64,000 nucleotides of DNA. Origin: Mycobacterium saskatchewanense. Lineage in GTDB: Bacteria; Actinomycetota; Actinomycetes; Mycobacteriales; Mycobacteriaceae. Location of the stretch: positions 5,704,001 to 5,768,000 of the forward strand of contig NZ_AP022573.1 in assembly GCF_010729105.1 (NCBI RefSeq). The letters are read 5' to 3'. Position 1 is the stretch's first letter. The number at the start of each line of letters is the position of its first letter. Shown in pieces: positions 53,152-63,354 of the stretch. Below the pieces are notes generated by a model. The model did not search any database. It was not told the DNA's origin and was given only the letters and a program-made list of their open reading frames with translations. A program made the position numbers and the translations under genes.

Positions 53152-53230
53152 CGCTGGACACCGGCGCCCGCGTGGACCCGGACGATTCCGCCCGGGCGGT
53201 GGAGGTCATGAGCACTGTTCTACACCCGAA

Positions 53231-53247
53231 AGTGCCCGGGGGGCACT
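53231..53247 (-). terminator. Hairpin after nicT
   Basis: AGTGCCC (53231-53237) and GGGCACT (53241-53247) form a perfect 7-bp stem with a GGG loop just beyond the nicT stop on the minus strand. No T tract follows, as is common in mycobacteria. Confidence 0.5.
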
Positions 53248-53250
53248 CGT

Positions 53251-54366
53251 TCAGCCGGTGGGATCGGCCGGGCTCCACTTCTCCTCGATGCGGCCGAACC
53301 GCCACACCAGCAGGGCGACGGCCCAGGTGACGACGAACATGCCGACGATGATGTAGCCGACGGCGTTGAGGTTGAGCCCGCTGACCCACTGCCAGAACCC
53401 GCCGCGCCAGCCGAACTGGTCGGCGAGCAGGGTGAGCAGCTCGACGGTGCCGATGAGCAGGGCGACGACCACCGACAGCGCGGTGATGGTGATGTTGTAG
53501 TAGATCTTGCGGACCGGGTTGGAGAAGGCCCACCCGTAGGCGAAGTTCATGAACGAGCCGTCGACGGTGTCCAATAGGCACATGCCGGCGGTGAACAGCA
53601 CGGGCAGGCACAGGATCGCGTACCACGGCAGCCCCGCCGCCGCGCTGGTTCCCGCGAGCACCAGCAGGGCGATCTCGGTGGCCGTGTCGAAGCCGAGCCC
53701 GAACAGCAGTCCGACGGGGTAGCAGTGCCAGGACCTGGTGATCGACTTGGTGTACCGGCCGAGTAGCCGGTTGATCAGCCCGCGGTTGTCGAGTTGCCGT
53801 TCCAGCTCGGCCTCGTCGTAGTCGCCGCGGCGCAGCCGGGCGAACATGCGCAGGATCCCGGCCAGGATCACGACGTTGATGAGGGCGATCGCGTACAGGA
53901 ACACGCCGGACACGCTGGTGCCGATCAGGCCGGTGTAGTGGTGCAGGGACGACGAGTCGTCCTCGACAGGCCCGACGATCGTCTTGACGCCGGTGGCCAG
54001 CAGGACCGCCAGCCCGAAGACCACCGTGGAATGGCCGAGGGAGAAGAAGAAGCCCACCGCCAGCGGGCGCTGCCCGTCGTTCATGAGCTTGCGGGTGGTG
54101 TTGTCGATGGCGGCGATGTGGTCGGCGTCGAACGCGTGGCGCATGCCCAGGGTGTACGCGGTCAGCCCGATCCCGACCCCGAATGCCTTGCCGCCCATGC
54201 TGAATTGCCCCGGCTCGACGAACAACACCAGGGTGAGCCAGCCGACCAGGTGCAGGGCGACGATCACCGCCAGCATCGATCCCAGCCGCCACCACTCGGC
54301 GGGCGCCAGGGCGCTGCCCAGATTGACCATCCATGACGGTCGCCAGTCGAGCTCGGTACTGGCCAC
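53251..54366 (-). CDS. nicT: Nickel/cobalt permease (NiCoT family)
   Basis: A 371-residue transporter with eight or so hydrophobic segments. The NiCoT signature in the second helix is GMRHAFDADHIAAIDN (H-x4-D-H); FSLGHSTVVFG, LGFDTATEIALL and LPVLFTAGMCLLDTVDGSFM follow. It imports nickel or cobalt for the hydrogenase and, given the cob genes nearby, perhaps cobalamin. The GTG at 54366 has GGAAGGAC about 4 bases upstream, which decides the start. The M. tuberculosis homologue NicT (Rv2856, 372 residues) is present although that species has no such hydrogenase. Confidence 0.95.
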   Translation of the reverse strand: MASTELDWRPSWMVNLGSALAPAEWWRLGSMLAVIVALHLVGWLTLVLFVEPGQFSMGGKAFGVGIGLTAYTLGMRHAFDADHIAAIDNTTRKLMNDGQRPLAVGFFFSLGHSTVVFGLAVLLATGVKTIVGPVEDDSSSLHHYTGLIGTSVSGVFLYAIALINVVILAGILRMFARLRRGDYDEAELERQLDNRGLINRLLGRYTKSITRSWHCYPVGLLFGLGFDTATEIALLVLAGTSAAAGLPWYAILCLPVLFTAGMCLLDTVDGSFMNFAYGWAFSNPVRKIYYNITITALSVVVALLIGTVELLTLLADQFGWRGGFWQWVSGLNLNAVGYIIVGMFVVTWAVALLVWRFGRIEEKWSPADPTG

Positions 54367-54424
54367 TGGGGTCCTTCCGGCATCGGGGACAACCGGCACG
54401 ACTGTAAATGCGGGCTCCAGTCTG

Positions 54425-54441
54425 ATGCAAGTTGGTCGCAG
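54425..54441. promoter_or_regulatory. Nur-box-like element in the nicT/fur divergent promoter
   Basis: ATGCAA-GTTGG-TCGCAG fits tTGCaa-N5-ttGCAA at nine of twelve positions. It lies in the 137-bp gap between nicT and the Fur-family gene, 59 bp upstream of nicT and 63 bp upstream of fur, a suitable place for an autoregulating nickel repressor. Confidence 0.5.
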
Positions 54442-54503
54442 GAACGCACGCCGCGATCGGTCGAAAACTGGCGAACCGCGGTATCCGGCGCCACACTGGA
54501 CGG

Positions 54504-54965
54504 GTGACGCCCAAGCCGTCGGTTCTGGATCCCTCCGTGACCGCCCGGATCGGTGATCTCCTGCGCGCCCGCGGTCTGCGCCGGATGGCGTCACGCATCC
54601 AGGTCTTGGCGGTGCTCGAGCCGGTCAACGGTCACCTGCCGGTGGCGGAGATCCACCAGCGGGTCCGCGCCTGCTTGCCGCCGGGCGCTCAGCCGCCCGA
54701 CGTGGCGACCATCTACCGCACTGTGACCACCCTGGTCGAACAGGAAGTGCTGCACGCGCTGACCCTCGACGGCGGCGTCACGACCTATGGACTGGCGACC
54801 GCCCCGCACCACCACGCGGTCTGCACGCAATGCGGGGCGATCATCGAGGTGCCCGCGCGTCAGCTCAGCTCGGCGCTCGAGCACGCCATGGCCGGCAGTT
54901 CGTTTGCGCTGTCCGAGGCGGCGGGCCTGACGCTGCGCGGCCTGTGCCCAGACTGCCAGAGCTGA
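54504..54965 (+). CDS. Fur-family metalloregulator, probable Nur-type
   Basis: A 153-residue Fur-family repressor. The winged helix spans about 15-80 (RGLRRMASRIQVLAVLEPVN, then PDVATIYRTVTTLVEQEVLH). The metal and dimer domain has APHHHAVCTQCGAIIEVP and the C-terminal CPDCQS, giving a structural Cys4 zinc site and a His-rich regulatory site. It is divergent from nicT, so nickel is the likeliest co-repressor. Fur, Zur and Nur cannot be told apart by sequence alone. The GTG at 54504 follows a gap with a Nur-like site. Confidence 0.82.
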   Translation: MTPKPSVLDPSVTARIGDLLRARGLRRMASRIQVLAVLEPVNGHLPVAEIHQRVRACLPPGAQPPDVATIYRTVTTLVEQEVLHALTLDGGVTTYGLATAPHHHAVCTQCGAIIEVPARQLSSALEHAMAGSSFALSEAAGLTLRGLCPDCQS

Positions 54966-54974
54966 TCCGGGGCG

Positions 54975-56366
54975 CTAGGGCCGGCGCAGGGCCAGCAGCG
55001 CGTTCTCGACCACCTCGGGCAGTGCCGGGTGGATCCAGTACTGGCCGCGGGCCATTTCCTGGGCTGTCAGCCCGAAGCTCATGGCCTGAATCAGCGGTTG
55101 GATGATCGACGACGCCTGATGCCCCACGACATGCGCGCCCAGCAGCCGACCACTGGTGCGTTCCGCGATGAGCTTGACGATCCCGGTGCCGTCCTCCATC
55201 GCCCAGCCATAGGCGACGTCGCCGTAGTTCTCGATCGCGACCGATATGTCGAATCCCTGTGTGCGCGCCTGATTCTCGGTCAAGCCGACGGCGGCCAGCT
55301 GCGGGTCGGTGAACACCGCCGCCGGCACGAAGCGGTGGTCGGTGACGGCCATCGACGGCGTGTCATCCCAATCGCAGAGCAGGTTGTGCTGCACGACGCG
55401 GGCCTCGTGGTTGGCGACGTGTTTGAGCTGATACGGCGACGAGACGTCACCGAGGGCGAACACCCCGCGGGCGGAGGTCCGCTGGTATTCGTCGACGACG
55501 ACACGGCCGCCCTCGACGTCGACGCCCGCCTGCTCGGCGTCGAGCAGATCGCCGTTGGGCAGCCGTCCGGTCGCCACCAGCAGTAGGTCGGCGCTCAGCG
55601 TGCTGCCGTCGTCGAGCTCGAGGGCGATCCCGGAACCTCGGTTGGAGCCCCCCACCACGTTGCGATGGGTGCGCACTTCCCACTTGGCCGACGCGAGGCG
55701 GGTGAACCGCTTGCAGATGGTGTCGTCGCAGTGCCGCAGCATGGTGCTGCCCCTGGCCACGAGCGTGACGCGCACCCCGAGTGACGAGAAGACGTGGGCG
55801 AATTCGGCTGCCACGAAACCACTCCCGACGATGGCCAGGTGTTCGGGCAACTCGGGGATGCGCATGATGGTGTCGCTGGTGTGATGCGCGACGCCGCACT
55901 CGAGGATGGCCGGCGGAATCATGGGACGCGATCCCGCCGCGACCACCACCTGATCGGCGGTGAACTCTTCGCCGGCGTCGGTGCGCAGCAGGTAGGCCCC
56001 GTCGGGCTGGACGGGTCCGAACCGCGTGCGGCCGTACAGATCAACGTTGGGCGCACTGCGCCGGTAGTCCTCGCCGCTCATCGAGATCGGGTCGATGCGG
56101 CCGAAGACCCGGGAGACGATGTCGTCCCAGCGCACCCTGTCGACGTGCGCGTCGATGCCGAACCGCGCGGCGTCGCGGATCGTCGCGGCGACCTCGGCGA
56201 CGTAGACGAACATCTTCGTGGGAATGCACCCGACGTTGAGGCAGGTGCCACCGAAGGTGCCCTGCTCGCAGATCGCGGTCCGCTTGTCCGCGTAGCGGTC
56301 GTCGAGAATGGTGTTGCCCGAACCGCTTCCGATGATCGCGAGATCGTAGGTCTCCACGTCCTTCAA
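54975..56366 (-). CDS. mtr: Mycothione reductase
   Basis: A 463-residue FAD flavoenzyme that reduces mycothiol disulfide with NADPH. FAD loop [10 protein letters not shown], redox-active pair in [16 protein letters not shown](P) loop [26 protein letters not shown] and the C-terminal [13 protein letters not shown] from the partner subunit active site are all present. It is convergent with the Fur-family gene and shares its strand with the alpha/beta hydrolase upstream. Equivalent to Rv2855, next to nicT in M. tuberculosis. Confidence 0.96.
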   Translation of the reverse strand: MKDVETYDLAIIGSGSGNTILDDRYADKRTAICEQGTFGGTCLNVGCIPTKMFVYVAEVAATIRDAARFGIDAHVDRVRWDDIVSRVFGRIDPISMSGEDYRRSAPNVDLYGRTRFGPVQPDGAYLLRTDAGEEFTADQVVVAAGSRPMIPPAILECGVAHHTSDTIMRIPELPEHLAIVGSGFVAAEFAHVFSSLGVRVTLVARGSTMLRHCDDTICKRFTRLASAKWEVRTHRNVVGGSNRGSGIALELDDGSTLSADLLLVATGRLPNGDLLDAEQAGVDVEGGRVVVDEYQRTSARGVFALGDVSSPYQLKHVANHEARVVQHNLLCDWDDTPSMAVTDHRFVPAAVFTDPQLAAVGLTENQARTQGFDISVAIENYGDVAYGWAMEDGTGIVKLIAERTSGRLLGAHVVGHQASSIIQPLIQAMSFGLTAQEMARGQYWIHPALPEVVENALLALRRP

Positions 56367-56373
56367 ACCGCCC

Positions 56374-57396
56374 TCAACCCTTGTCCGACGACGCCGTGGC
56401 GTCGATGTCGTCCGGGCTCAGATAGTGATCCAGCCACCGGTCCAGCTGGCGGTAGGCGGTCCGGCGCGGCTGCGGCAGCGACAAGAACACATCGTGTTTG
56501 GCGTCGGCCACCGGCACGACGGTGGTGCGGTCCCCGATGCACCCGGACCACCTGGCGATCTGGGCGACGTCGAGAACCGCGTCGCCGCAATGCATCGCCA
56601 TCGGGTCCGCGACCTCGCGCACGCTGTGGTCCGAGCGCAGGATCAGGCTCGGGACGCCGACGTCGAGCCCGCGGTGCAGCCGCGCCTGGCCGCGGCGCAC
56701 GGCGTGCAGCCAGCCGAGGGTGATGGGAAAGCCGCCGACCGGTTTCCACTGCAGGTCGTAGTCGAACTCCCCGCCGAAATCGCGGTGCAGGGTGGTGCCG
56801 TAACCGCCGGGTCTGGGCGGACGGACCACGCCCTTCGACCGAAATCGCGACAGGCCGGCGAGCAGCGTCGAGGTCGCGGCGTGGCGCAGGACGGCCGGCC
56901 CGTGCAAGTCCAGGAACGGGCTGTTGAGAACCAGTCCGCCGACTCCGGCGTGCGCGGGTGCCCGGCGCGCGCGCAGCCGGTCCAACCAGAGCGACACGAT
57001 GAGCCCGCCCGCGGAGTGGCCGTACACCAGGACCTGGGCCGGGCCGGTCTGGGCGCCGATGACCGCCAGGGCCTGCCCGAGTTCGGCGTCGTAATGGGCG
57101 AGGTCGGTGATGAAGTGCGGGGTCTGGCCGTCGCGGCGCGACCGGCCGCACTTCCGCAGGTCCAGCGCGTAGAAGGCGAACCCCCGGCCGGCGAAGTGGT
57201 CCGCCAGCGCGGTGTGGAAGAAGTAGTCGGTGTAGCCGTGGACCGCGAGCACCGCGTGGTCGGCGCCGCGGGCATCCGCCTCCGAGCCGCGCCGGACCAG
57301 CGTCGCGGCGATGTCGCCCTCACCGGCGGGATCGGTTCCCAGCGGGATCGTCAGCTGCCAATAGCCGGGCAGGACGTCGGGCATCCAGCCAGTCAC
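56374..57396 (-). CDS. Alpha/beta hydrolase (Rv2854-like)
   Basis: A 340-residue serine hydrolase of the monoacylglycerol-lipase/lysophospholipase kind. [20 protein letters not shown] holds the oxyanion region, [16 protein letters not shown] the nucleophile Ser, and the C-terminal [14 protein letters not shown] the catalytic His. No signal peptide. Its stop lies seven bases before the mtr start, so the two are probably cotranscribed. Substrate unknown. Confidence 0.87.
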   Translation of the reverse strand: MTGWMPDVLPGYWQLTIPLGTDPAGEGDIAATLVRRGSEADARGADHAVLAVHGYTDYFFHTALADHFAGRGFAFYALDLRKCGRSRRDGQTPHFITDLAHYDAELGQALAVIGAQTGPAQVLVYGHSAGGLIVSLWLDRLRARRAPAHAGVGGLVLNSPFLDLHGPAVLRHAATSTLLAGLSRFRSKGVVRPPRPGGYGTTLHRDFGGEFDYDLQWKPVGGFPITLGWLHAVRRGQARLHRGLDVGVPSLILRSDHSVREVADPMAMHCGDAVLDVAQIARWSGCIGDRTTVVPVADAKHDVFLSLPQPRRTAYRQLDRWLDHYLSPDDIDATASSDKG

Positions 57397-57477
57397 CAGG
57401 CCAGCTTAAACGCTGCGCGTCGGGATAACCTGGGACGGCACAGCCAGGGGAAGAACCAGGAAAGGACGAACGATCCG

Positions 57478-58974
57478 GTGGCGCTAACGGCCGAGCAAGT
57501 CAGACCCGCGCGGACGGACGTCGTGCTGGTGGGCGCGGGCATCATGAGCGCCACCCTGGGCGCGTTGCTGCGGCGGCTCGAACCGGACTGGTCGATCACC
57601 GTCGTCGAGCGGCTGGACGCCGTCGCCGCCGAAAGCAGCAGCCCCTGGAACAACGCCGGCACCGGGCACTCCGCGCTCTGCGAGCTGAATTACACCCCGC
57701 AGCGGCCCGACGGCTCGATCGACATCACCAAAGCGGTGCGCATCAACGAACAATTCCAGGTGACCCGCCAGTTCTGGGCGTACGCGGTCGAGCACGGGAT
57801 CCTGACCGATGCCCGTTTCGTGAATCCGATCCCGCACGTGAGCTTCGTGCGCGGCGCCGAGGGCGTCGATTTCTTGCGGCGGCGGCAGCGGGCACTCGCG
57901 CACAACCCGCTGTTCGCCGGGACGGAGTTGGTCGATGACCCGGACGAGTTCGCGCGCCGGCTGCCGTTGATGGCCGCCAAGCGTGACTTCTCCGAGCCGA
58001 CCGGCCTGAACTGGGCCGCGCACGGCACCGACGTCGACTTCGGTGCGCTGGCGCGACAACTCGTTGGCTACTGCGTGCGCAACGGCGCCGCCGCGCTCTT
58101 CGGTCACGAAGTCCGCAACTTGACCCGGCAGTCCGATGGCACTTGGACGTTGCTGGTCCGCAATCGCCGTACCCGCGAAAAGCACCGGCTCAACGCGAAA
58201 TTCGTGTTCGTCGGAGCCGGTGGCGATGCCCTGCCGCTGCTGCAGAAGTCCGGCATCGCCGACGTCAAGGGGTTCGCCGGCTTCCCGATCGGCGGCCGGT
58301 TTCTGCGCGCCGGCAATCCGGCGCTCACCGCCGCGCACCGGGCCAAGGTGTACGGCGCGCCGGCGCCGGGTGCGCCGCCGCTCGGCGCGCTGCACCTCGA
58401 CCTGCGTTTCGTCGGCGGCAAGTCGTGGCTGGTCTTCGGGCCGTACGCGGGCTGGTCGCCGAAGTTCCTCAAGCATGGCCACGCCACCGATCTGCCCCGG
58501 TCGGTGAAACCCGACAACGTCGTGTCGATGGTCGGCGTCGGTATCGCCGAGCTGACCCTGGTCAACTACCTGGTGGGCCAGCTGCGACTCTCCGAGTCGG
58601 ACCGGATGCGGATGCTGCGCGAATTCGCGCCCAGCGCTGTGGATTCCGACTGGCAGCTGACCGTGGCCGGTCAGCGGGTCCAGGTGATCCGGCGCGACCG
58701 GCGCAAAGGCGGGGTGCTCGACTTCAACACCACCCTGCTGAGTTCGGCGGACGGCACCATCGCCGGACTGCTGGGCGGCTCCCCGGGCGCGTCGACCGCC
58801 GTGCCGGCCATGCTCGACGTGTTGGCCCGTTGCTTCGCCGACCGGTACGCGGCCTGGCTGCCCACGCTCAAGGAGATGGTGCCGTCGCTGGGCGCCGAGC
58901 TGTCGTCCGAGCCCGCGCTGTTCGACGAAGTCTGGTCCTGGGGCAGCCGGGCTTTGGGGCTGGACGCCGCATGA
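57478..58974 (+). CDS. mqo: Malate:quinone oxidoreductase
   Basis: A 498-residue peripheral membrane flavoprotein that oxidises malate to oxaloacetate and reduces menaquinone. FAD loop [63 protein letters not shown] and [13 protein letters not shown] are Mqo landmarks. The GTG at 57478 follows AGGAAAGGA at a spacing of about 10. Its stop overlaps the start of the GNAT gene. Confidence 0.95.
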   Translation: MALTAEQVRPARTDVVLVGAGIMSATLGALLRRLEPDWSITVVERLDAVAAESSSPWNNAGTGHSALCELNYTPQRPDGSIDITKAVRINEQFQVTRQFWAYAVEHGILTDARFVNPIPHVSFVRGAEGVDFLRRRQRALAHNPLFAGTELVDDPDEFARRLPLMAAKRDFSEPTGLNWAAHGTDVDFGALARQLVGYCVRNGAAALFGHEVRNLTRQSDGTWTLLVRNRRTREKHRLNAKFVFVGAGGDALPLLQKSGIADVKGFAGFPIGGRFLRAGNPALTAAHRAKVYGAPAPGAPPLGALHLDLRFVGGKSWLVFGPYAGWSPKFLKHGHATDLPRSVKPDNVVSMVGVGIAELTLVNYLVGQLRLSESDRMRMLREFAPSAVDSDWQLTVAGQRVQVIRRDRRKGGVLDFNTTLLSSADGTIAGLLGGSPGASTAVPAMLDVLARCFADRYAAWLPTLKEMVPSLGAELSSEPALFDEVWSWGSRALGLDAA

Positions 58975-59441
58975 CCGAATCCCTGCGCCGCTCTTGGGCG
59001 AAAGACCTTGACGCGCGGACACTTTACGAGCTGCTGAAGCTGCGGGTGGAGGTGTTCGTGGTCGAACAGGCCTGCCCGTACCCCGAGCTGGACGGGCGCG
59101 ACCTGCTGGCCGAGACCCGGCACTTCTGGCTGGAAACGCCCGACGGCGAGGTGATCTGTACGTTGCGCCTGATGGAAGAGCATGCGGGCGGGGAGAAGTC
59201 GTTCCGCCTCGGCCGGCTGTGCACCAAGCGCAGCGCGCGCGGCCAGGGCCACACCACGCGCCTACTGCGCGCCGCGCTGGCCGAGGTCGGTGACTACCCG
59301 TGCCGGATCGACGCCCAGACCTACCTCGCCGAGATGTACGCCCAGCACGGATTCGTCCGCGCCGGGGACGATTTCATCGACGACGGTGTCTCGCACGTGC
59401 CGATGCTGCGGCGCGGTTCCGGTCTGGCGGAGCAGCCGTGA
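58971..59441 (+). CDS. ElaA-like GNAT acetyltransferase (Rv2851c-like)
   Basis: A 156-residue GNAT protein. [40 protein letters not shown] (acetyl-CoA loop) and [20 protein letters not shown] match the ElaA type. It overlaps mqo (ATGA) and the following gene (GTGA), so it is in an operon with the chelatase-like and cob genes. The acceptor is unknown. Confidence 0.88.
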   Translation: MTESLRRSWAKDLDARTLYELLKLRVEVFVVEQACPYPELDGRDLLAETRHFWLETPDGEVICTLRLMEEHAGGEKSFRLGRLCTKRSARGQGHTTRLLRAALAEVGDYPCRIDAQTYLAEMYAQHGFVRAGDDFIDDGVSHVPMLRRGSGLAEQP

Positions 59442-61261
59442 GGCCGTATCCGTTCAGCGCCATCGTGGGCCACGAGCAGCTGCGGCTCGCGCTGCTGCTG
59501 TGCGCGGTGCGTCCGGAGATCGGGGGCGCGCTGATCCGCGGCGAGAAGGGCACCGCGAAGTCGACAGCCGTGCGTGGGCTCGCCACGCTGCTATCCACCG
59601 CCACCGGCGGGGGTGAGCTGGTCGAAATGCCGCTGGGCGCCACCGAAGACCGGGTGATCGGTTCACTCGACCTGCAGCGGGTCCTGCGCGACGGCGAGCA
59701 CGCGTTCTCGCCGGGGCTGCTGGCCCGCGCGCACCGCGGTGTGCTCTACGTCGACGAGGTCAACCTGCTGCACGACCACCTGGTCGACGTGCTGCTCGAC
59801 GCCGCGGCGATGGGGCGGGTACACATCGAGCGCGACGGCGTCTCGCACTCGCACGAGGCCCGGTTCGTGCTGATCGGCACCATGAACCCCGAGGAGGGTG
59901 AGCTGCGTCCGCAACTGCTGGACCGGTTCGGTCTCACCGTCGACGTGCACGCCTCGCGGGACGTCGAAGTGCGGGTGGAGGTCATCCGGCAGCGGATGGC
60001 CTACGAGGCGGATCCGGACGGGTTCGCCGAGCGTTACGCCGACGCCGACGCCGAACTGGCCCGGCGGATCGCCGCTGCGCGCGAGCTGGTCGCCGAGGTG
60101 GTGTTGCCCGACAACGAATTACGCCGCATCGCGGCGCTGTGTGCGGCGTTCGACGTCGACGGCATGCGGGCCGATCTGGTGGTCGCCCGCACGGCTGCCG
60201 CGCACGCCGCCTGGCGCGGGTCGACGACGGTGGAGGAGCAGGACATCCGCGTGGCCGCCGAATTGGCGTTGCCGCATCGGCGCCGGCGCGACCCTTTCGA
60301 CGATCCCGGCATCGACCGCGAGCAGCTCGACGAGGCGCTGGCGCAGGCCGGCGGCGAGCCGGAGCCCGAACCAGACCCGCCGGGCAGCGGCCAATCCGCG
60401 AACGACCCTGAACCGCAGCCGAACTCACACTCTCCCAGGCCGCGACCGCCGCGTCCCAGCGCGCCGCCGTCGAAAACCTTCCGCGCCCGGGCGCTGACCG
60501 TCCCGGGCGTCGGTGAGGGCGCACCGGGGCGGCGCTCCCGCGCCCGCAACACGACCGGCAGCGTGGTGGCGGCCACCGACGGCGACGACACCGGCTCGGG
60601 CGCGCGGGGACTGCACCTGTTCGCCACCTTGCTGTCGGCCGCCGAGCGCGCCGGGCCCGGACCGCTGCGGCCCCGCCCGGACGACGTGCGCCGGGCCGTC
60701 CGCGAGGGGCGCGAGGGAAACCTGGTGATCTTCGTGGTCGACGCCTCCGGTTCGATGGCCGCCCGGGACCGGATGGCCGCCGTCAGCGGCGCCACCCTGT
60801 CGCTGTTGCGTGACGCGTACCAACGCCGCGACAAGGTCGCGGTGATCACCTTCCGCCAGGACGCGGCCCGGCTGTTGCTCCCGCCGACCTCGTCGGCGCA
60901 CATCGCCGCCCGGCGGCTGGCGCGCTTCGACACCGGCGGCAGGACCCCGCTGGCGGAGGGCCTGCTGGCCGCGCGTGGGCTGATCGTCCGCGAGAAGGCG
61001 CGGGACCGGACCCGACGCCCGCTGGTGGTCGTCCTCACCGACGGTCGGGCGACCGCGGGACCGGACCCTTTGGGCCGCAGCCGAATCGCGGCCGCTAGGT
61101 TGGTCGCCGAGGGCGTGGCCGCCGTGGTCGTCGACTGCGAGACGTCGTATGTCCGGCTGGGGTTGGCCGCGGAGCTGGCCAGCCAGCTCGGCGCGCCGGC
61201 CGTGCGGCTGGAACAGTTGCACGCCGACCACTTGGCCCGGGCCGTGCGCCAAGCGGCGTGA
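59438..61261 (+). CDS. Magnesium/cobalt-chelatase-type AAA-VWA protein (Rv2850c-like)
   Basis: A 607-residue fusion of ChlI-like and ChlD-like parts. The AAA domain has Walker [14 protein letters not shown] and Walker [14 protein letters not shown], plus [20 protein letters not shown] (sensor and Arg finger). A Pro-rich linker (about 310-370) precedes the VWA domain with the MIDAS site [14 protein letters not shown] and [15 protein letters not shown]. Next to cobO and cobB it is likely to power cobalt insertion with a CobN subunit encoded elsewhere. A role in another metal or moxR-like process cannot be excluded. Confidence 0.9.
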   Translation: MRPYPFSAIVGHEQLRLALLLCAVRPEIGGALIRGEKGTAKSTAVRGLATLLSTATGGGELVEMPLGATEDRVIGSLDLQRVLRDGEHAFSPGLLARAHRGVLYVDEVNLLHDHLVDVLLDAAAMGRVHIERDGVSHSHEARFVLIGTMNPEEGELRPQLLDRFGLTVDVHASRDVEVRVEVIRQRMAYEADPDGFAERYADADAELARRIAAARELVAEVVLPDNELRRIAALCAAFDVDGMRADLVVARTAAAHAAWRGSTTVEEQDIRVAAELALPHRRRRDPFDDPGIDREQLDEALAQAGGEPEPEPDPPGSGQSANDPEPQPNSHSPRPRPPRPSAPPSKTFRARALTVPGVGEGAPGRRSRARNTTGSVVAATDGDDTGSGARGLHLFATLLSAAERAGPGPLRPRPDDVRRAVREGREGNLVIFVVDASGSMAARDRMAAVSGATLSLLRDAYQRRDKVAVITFRQDAARLLLPPTSSAHIAARRLARFDTGGRTPLAEGLLAARGLIVREKARDRTRRPLVVVLTDGRATAGPDPLGRSRIAAARLVAEGVAAVVVDCETSYVRLGLAAELASQLGAPAVRLEQLHADHLARAVRQAA

Positions 61262-61276
61262 GGAAGGTATTCGCCG

Positions 61277-61891
61277 ATGCCACAGGGCCGTCCACTTCAG
61301 GTCCCCGACGACGGGCTGAGCACCAAGGCCCGGCGCAATACCCCGGTGCTGGCGGTGCACACGGGAGTCGGGAAGGGTAAGTCGACGGCGGCGTTCGGAA
61401 TGGCGTTGCGGGCGTGGAACGCCGGGCTCGACGTCGCGGTCTTTCAGTTCGTCAAGAGCGCCAAGTGGAAGGTGGGCGAGGAGGCGGCCTTCGCCGGGCT
61501 CGGCCGAGTGCACGAGGAACACAACGTCGGCGGGCCCGTCGAATGGCACAAGATGGGTGCCGGCTGGTCCTGGGTCCGCAAGGCGGGCAGCGACCTCGAC
61601 CACGCCGCCGCCGCGGCCGACGGCTGGGCGGAGATCGCCCGCCGGCTGGCCGAGCAGCGCCACGACTTCTACGTGCTCGACGAGTTCACCTACCCGCTCA
61701 AGTGGGGCTGGGTCGACGTCGACGAGGTGGTGGATACCCTGGCGTCCCGGCCCGGTCACCAGCACGTCGTCATCACGGGGCGGGACGCCCCGCCACGGTT
61801 GATCGAGGCCGCCGACCTGGTGACCGAGATGACCAAGGTCAAGCACCCGATGGACGCCGGGCGCAAGGGCCAGAAGGGCATCGAGTGGTGA
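61277..61891 (+). CDS. cobO: Cob(I)yrinic acid a,c-diamide adenosyltransferase
   Basis: A 204-residue BtuR/CobO enzyme that adds the adenosyl group to the cobalt of corrinoids using ATP. The P-loop VHTGVGKGKSTAAFGMALR, VFQFVKSAKWKVGEE, YVLDEFTYPLKWGWVD and TGRDAPPRLIEAADLVTEM are diagnostic. Length is normal. It begins 15 bp after the chelatase-like gene and its stop overlaps cobB. Confidence 0.96.
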   Translation: MPQGRPLQVPDDGLSTKARRNTPVLAVHTGVGKGKSTAAFGMALRAWNAGLDVAVFQFVKSAKWKVGEEAAFAGLGRVHEEHNVGGPVEWHKMGAGWSWVRKAGSDLDHAAAAADGWAEIARRLAEQRHDFYVLDEFTYPLKWGWVDVDEVVDTLASRPGHQHVVITGRDAPPRLIEAADLVTEMTKVKHPMDAGRKGQKGIEW

Positions 61892-63273
61892 GCGTCCCCG
61901 GCGTCGTCGTCGCCGCACCCGCGTCGGGCAGTGGAAAGACCACCGTGGCAACGGGTTTGATCGGAGCGCTGCGGCGGGCGGGCCACACCGTCGCCCCGTT
62001 CAAGGTCGGCCCGGACTTCATCGATCCCGGCTACCATGGCCTGGCCGCCGGTCGGCCGGGACGCAACCTCGACCCGGTTCTGGTGGGGGAGCGGCTGATC
62101 GGGCCGCTCTACGCCCACGGCACCGGCGGGGCCGACATCGCGGTGATCGAAGGCGTGATGGGCCTCTTCGACGGTCGCATCGGGTCCCCCGAGTCGCCGA
62201 TGACCGCGCCGGCCCCCGGCTCCACGGCGCATGTCGCGGGGCTGCTGGGCGCGACGGTGCTGCTGGTGGTCGACGCACGCGGTCAAAGCCAGAGCGTTGG
62301 CGCTCTGCTGCACGGTTTTTCCACGTTCGACGCGGCGACCCGGATCGCCGGGGTCATCCTGAACCGGGTCGGCTCCGTCCGGCACGAGCAGGTGCTCCGT
62401 CGGGCCTGCGAACAGGCCGGCGTCCCCGTGCTGGGCGCGATCCCGCGCACCGCCGAATTGGAGCTTCCCTCAAGGTATCTGGGGTTGGTCACCGCGGTGG
62501 AGTACGGCCGTCAGGCGCGCGCCGCGGTCGACGCGATGACCGACCTGGTCGCCCGCCACGTCGATTTGGCTGCCGTCGCGGCCGTCGCCGCAAGCCGGGT
62601 GACGGCCCCCGCGTGGGACCCGGGGGAGGCGGCGGGTGATGCGTCGGGCCCGGGTGCCACCGTGGCGGTGGCGGCGGGCAAGGCGTTCAGCTTCGGCTAC
62701 GCCGAGCACGCCGAGCTGCTGGGCGCCGCCGGGGCCGACGTGGTCGAGTTCGACCCGCTCGTCGACCCGTTGCCCGACGGCACCGACGCGGTCGTGCTGC
62801 CGGGCGGCTTTCCCGAGCAGTTCACCGCCGAACTTTCGGCTAACGACGTCGTGCGCAGCCAGATCAGGAGGCTCGCCGCCGACGGTGCGCCGGTGCACGC
62901 CGAATGCGCCGGGCTGATCTATCTCGTTTCCGAGCTCGACGGCCACCCGATGTGCGGGGTGATCTCCGGATCCGCGCGGTTCACCCCGCACCTGACGTTG
63001 GCGTACCGCGACGCCGTCGCGGTGACCGGGTCGCCGCTGTATGCCGCCGGTGAGCGGGTGGTCGGGCATGAATTCCACCGGACGGCGGTGGAATTCGCCG
63101 ATACCCACGAGCCCGCGTGGGTCTATCGGGCCAACGACGGGAAAACCAAGCGGGACGGCGTCGTGCGCGGTTGCGTCCATGCTTCGTATCTGCACACCCA
63201 TCCGGCCGCGGCGCCGGAGGCGGTCACGCGGTTCGTCGCCCACGCCGCCGCCCGGCGAGCCCCGCGACCGTAA
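61888..63273 (+). CDS. cobB: Cobyrinic acid a,c-diamide synthase
   Basis: A 461-residue glutamine-dependent amidotransferase that amidates positions a and c of (hydrogeno)cobyrinic acid. ATP domain: VVAAPASGSGKTTVATGL, FKVGPDFIDPGYH and IEGVMGLFDGR. The GATase domain has PGGFPEQF, the nucleophile Cys in VHAECAGLIYLV and a C-terminal VHASYLHTHPAA with the His. The GTG at 61888 overlaps the cobO stop (GTGA). The stop codon lies in the left arm of a long inverted repeat. Confidence 0.95.
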   Translation: MSVPGVVVAAPASGSGKTTVATGLIGALRRAGHTVAPFKVGPDFIDPGYHGLAAGRPGRNLDPVLVGERLIGPLYAHGTGGADIAVIEGVMGLFDGRIGSPESPMTAPAPGSTAHVAGLLGATVLLVVDARGQSQSVGALLHGFSTFDAATRIAGVILNRVGSVRHEQVLRRACEQAGVPVLGAIPRTAELELPSRYLGLVTAVEYGRQARAAVDAMTDLVARHVDLAAVAAVAASRVTAPAWDPGEAAGDASGPGATVAVAAGKAFSFGYAEHAELLGAAGADVVEFDPLVDPLPDGTDAVVLPGGFPEQFTAELSANDVVRSQIRRLAADGAPVHAECAGLIYLVSELDGHPMCGVISGSARFTPHLTLAYRDAVAVTGSPLYAAGERVVGHEFHRTAVEFADTHEPAWVYRANDGKTKRDGVVRGCVHASYLHTHPAAAPEAVTRFVAHAAARRAPRP

Positions 63274-63322
63274 CGCCACGGCGAAAATTCCGGCCGAAAT
63301 TCGCCGTGGCGTTACGGTCGCG
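63263..63322 (+). terminator. 23-bp perfect inverted repeat over the cobB stop
   Basis: Arms at 63263-63285 and 63300-63322 are perfect complements over 23 bases, with a 14-base loop. The left arm begins CGCGACCGTAACGCCACGG and contains the cobB TAA. No T tract follows. It is likely to stop or attenuate transcription between cobB and cysG, or to stabilise the cobB message end. Confidence 0.8.
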
Positions 63323-63354
63323 GCGCCGATGCGGCCAGACACTAGGCTTGCCGG

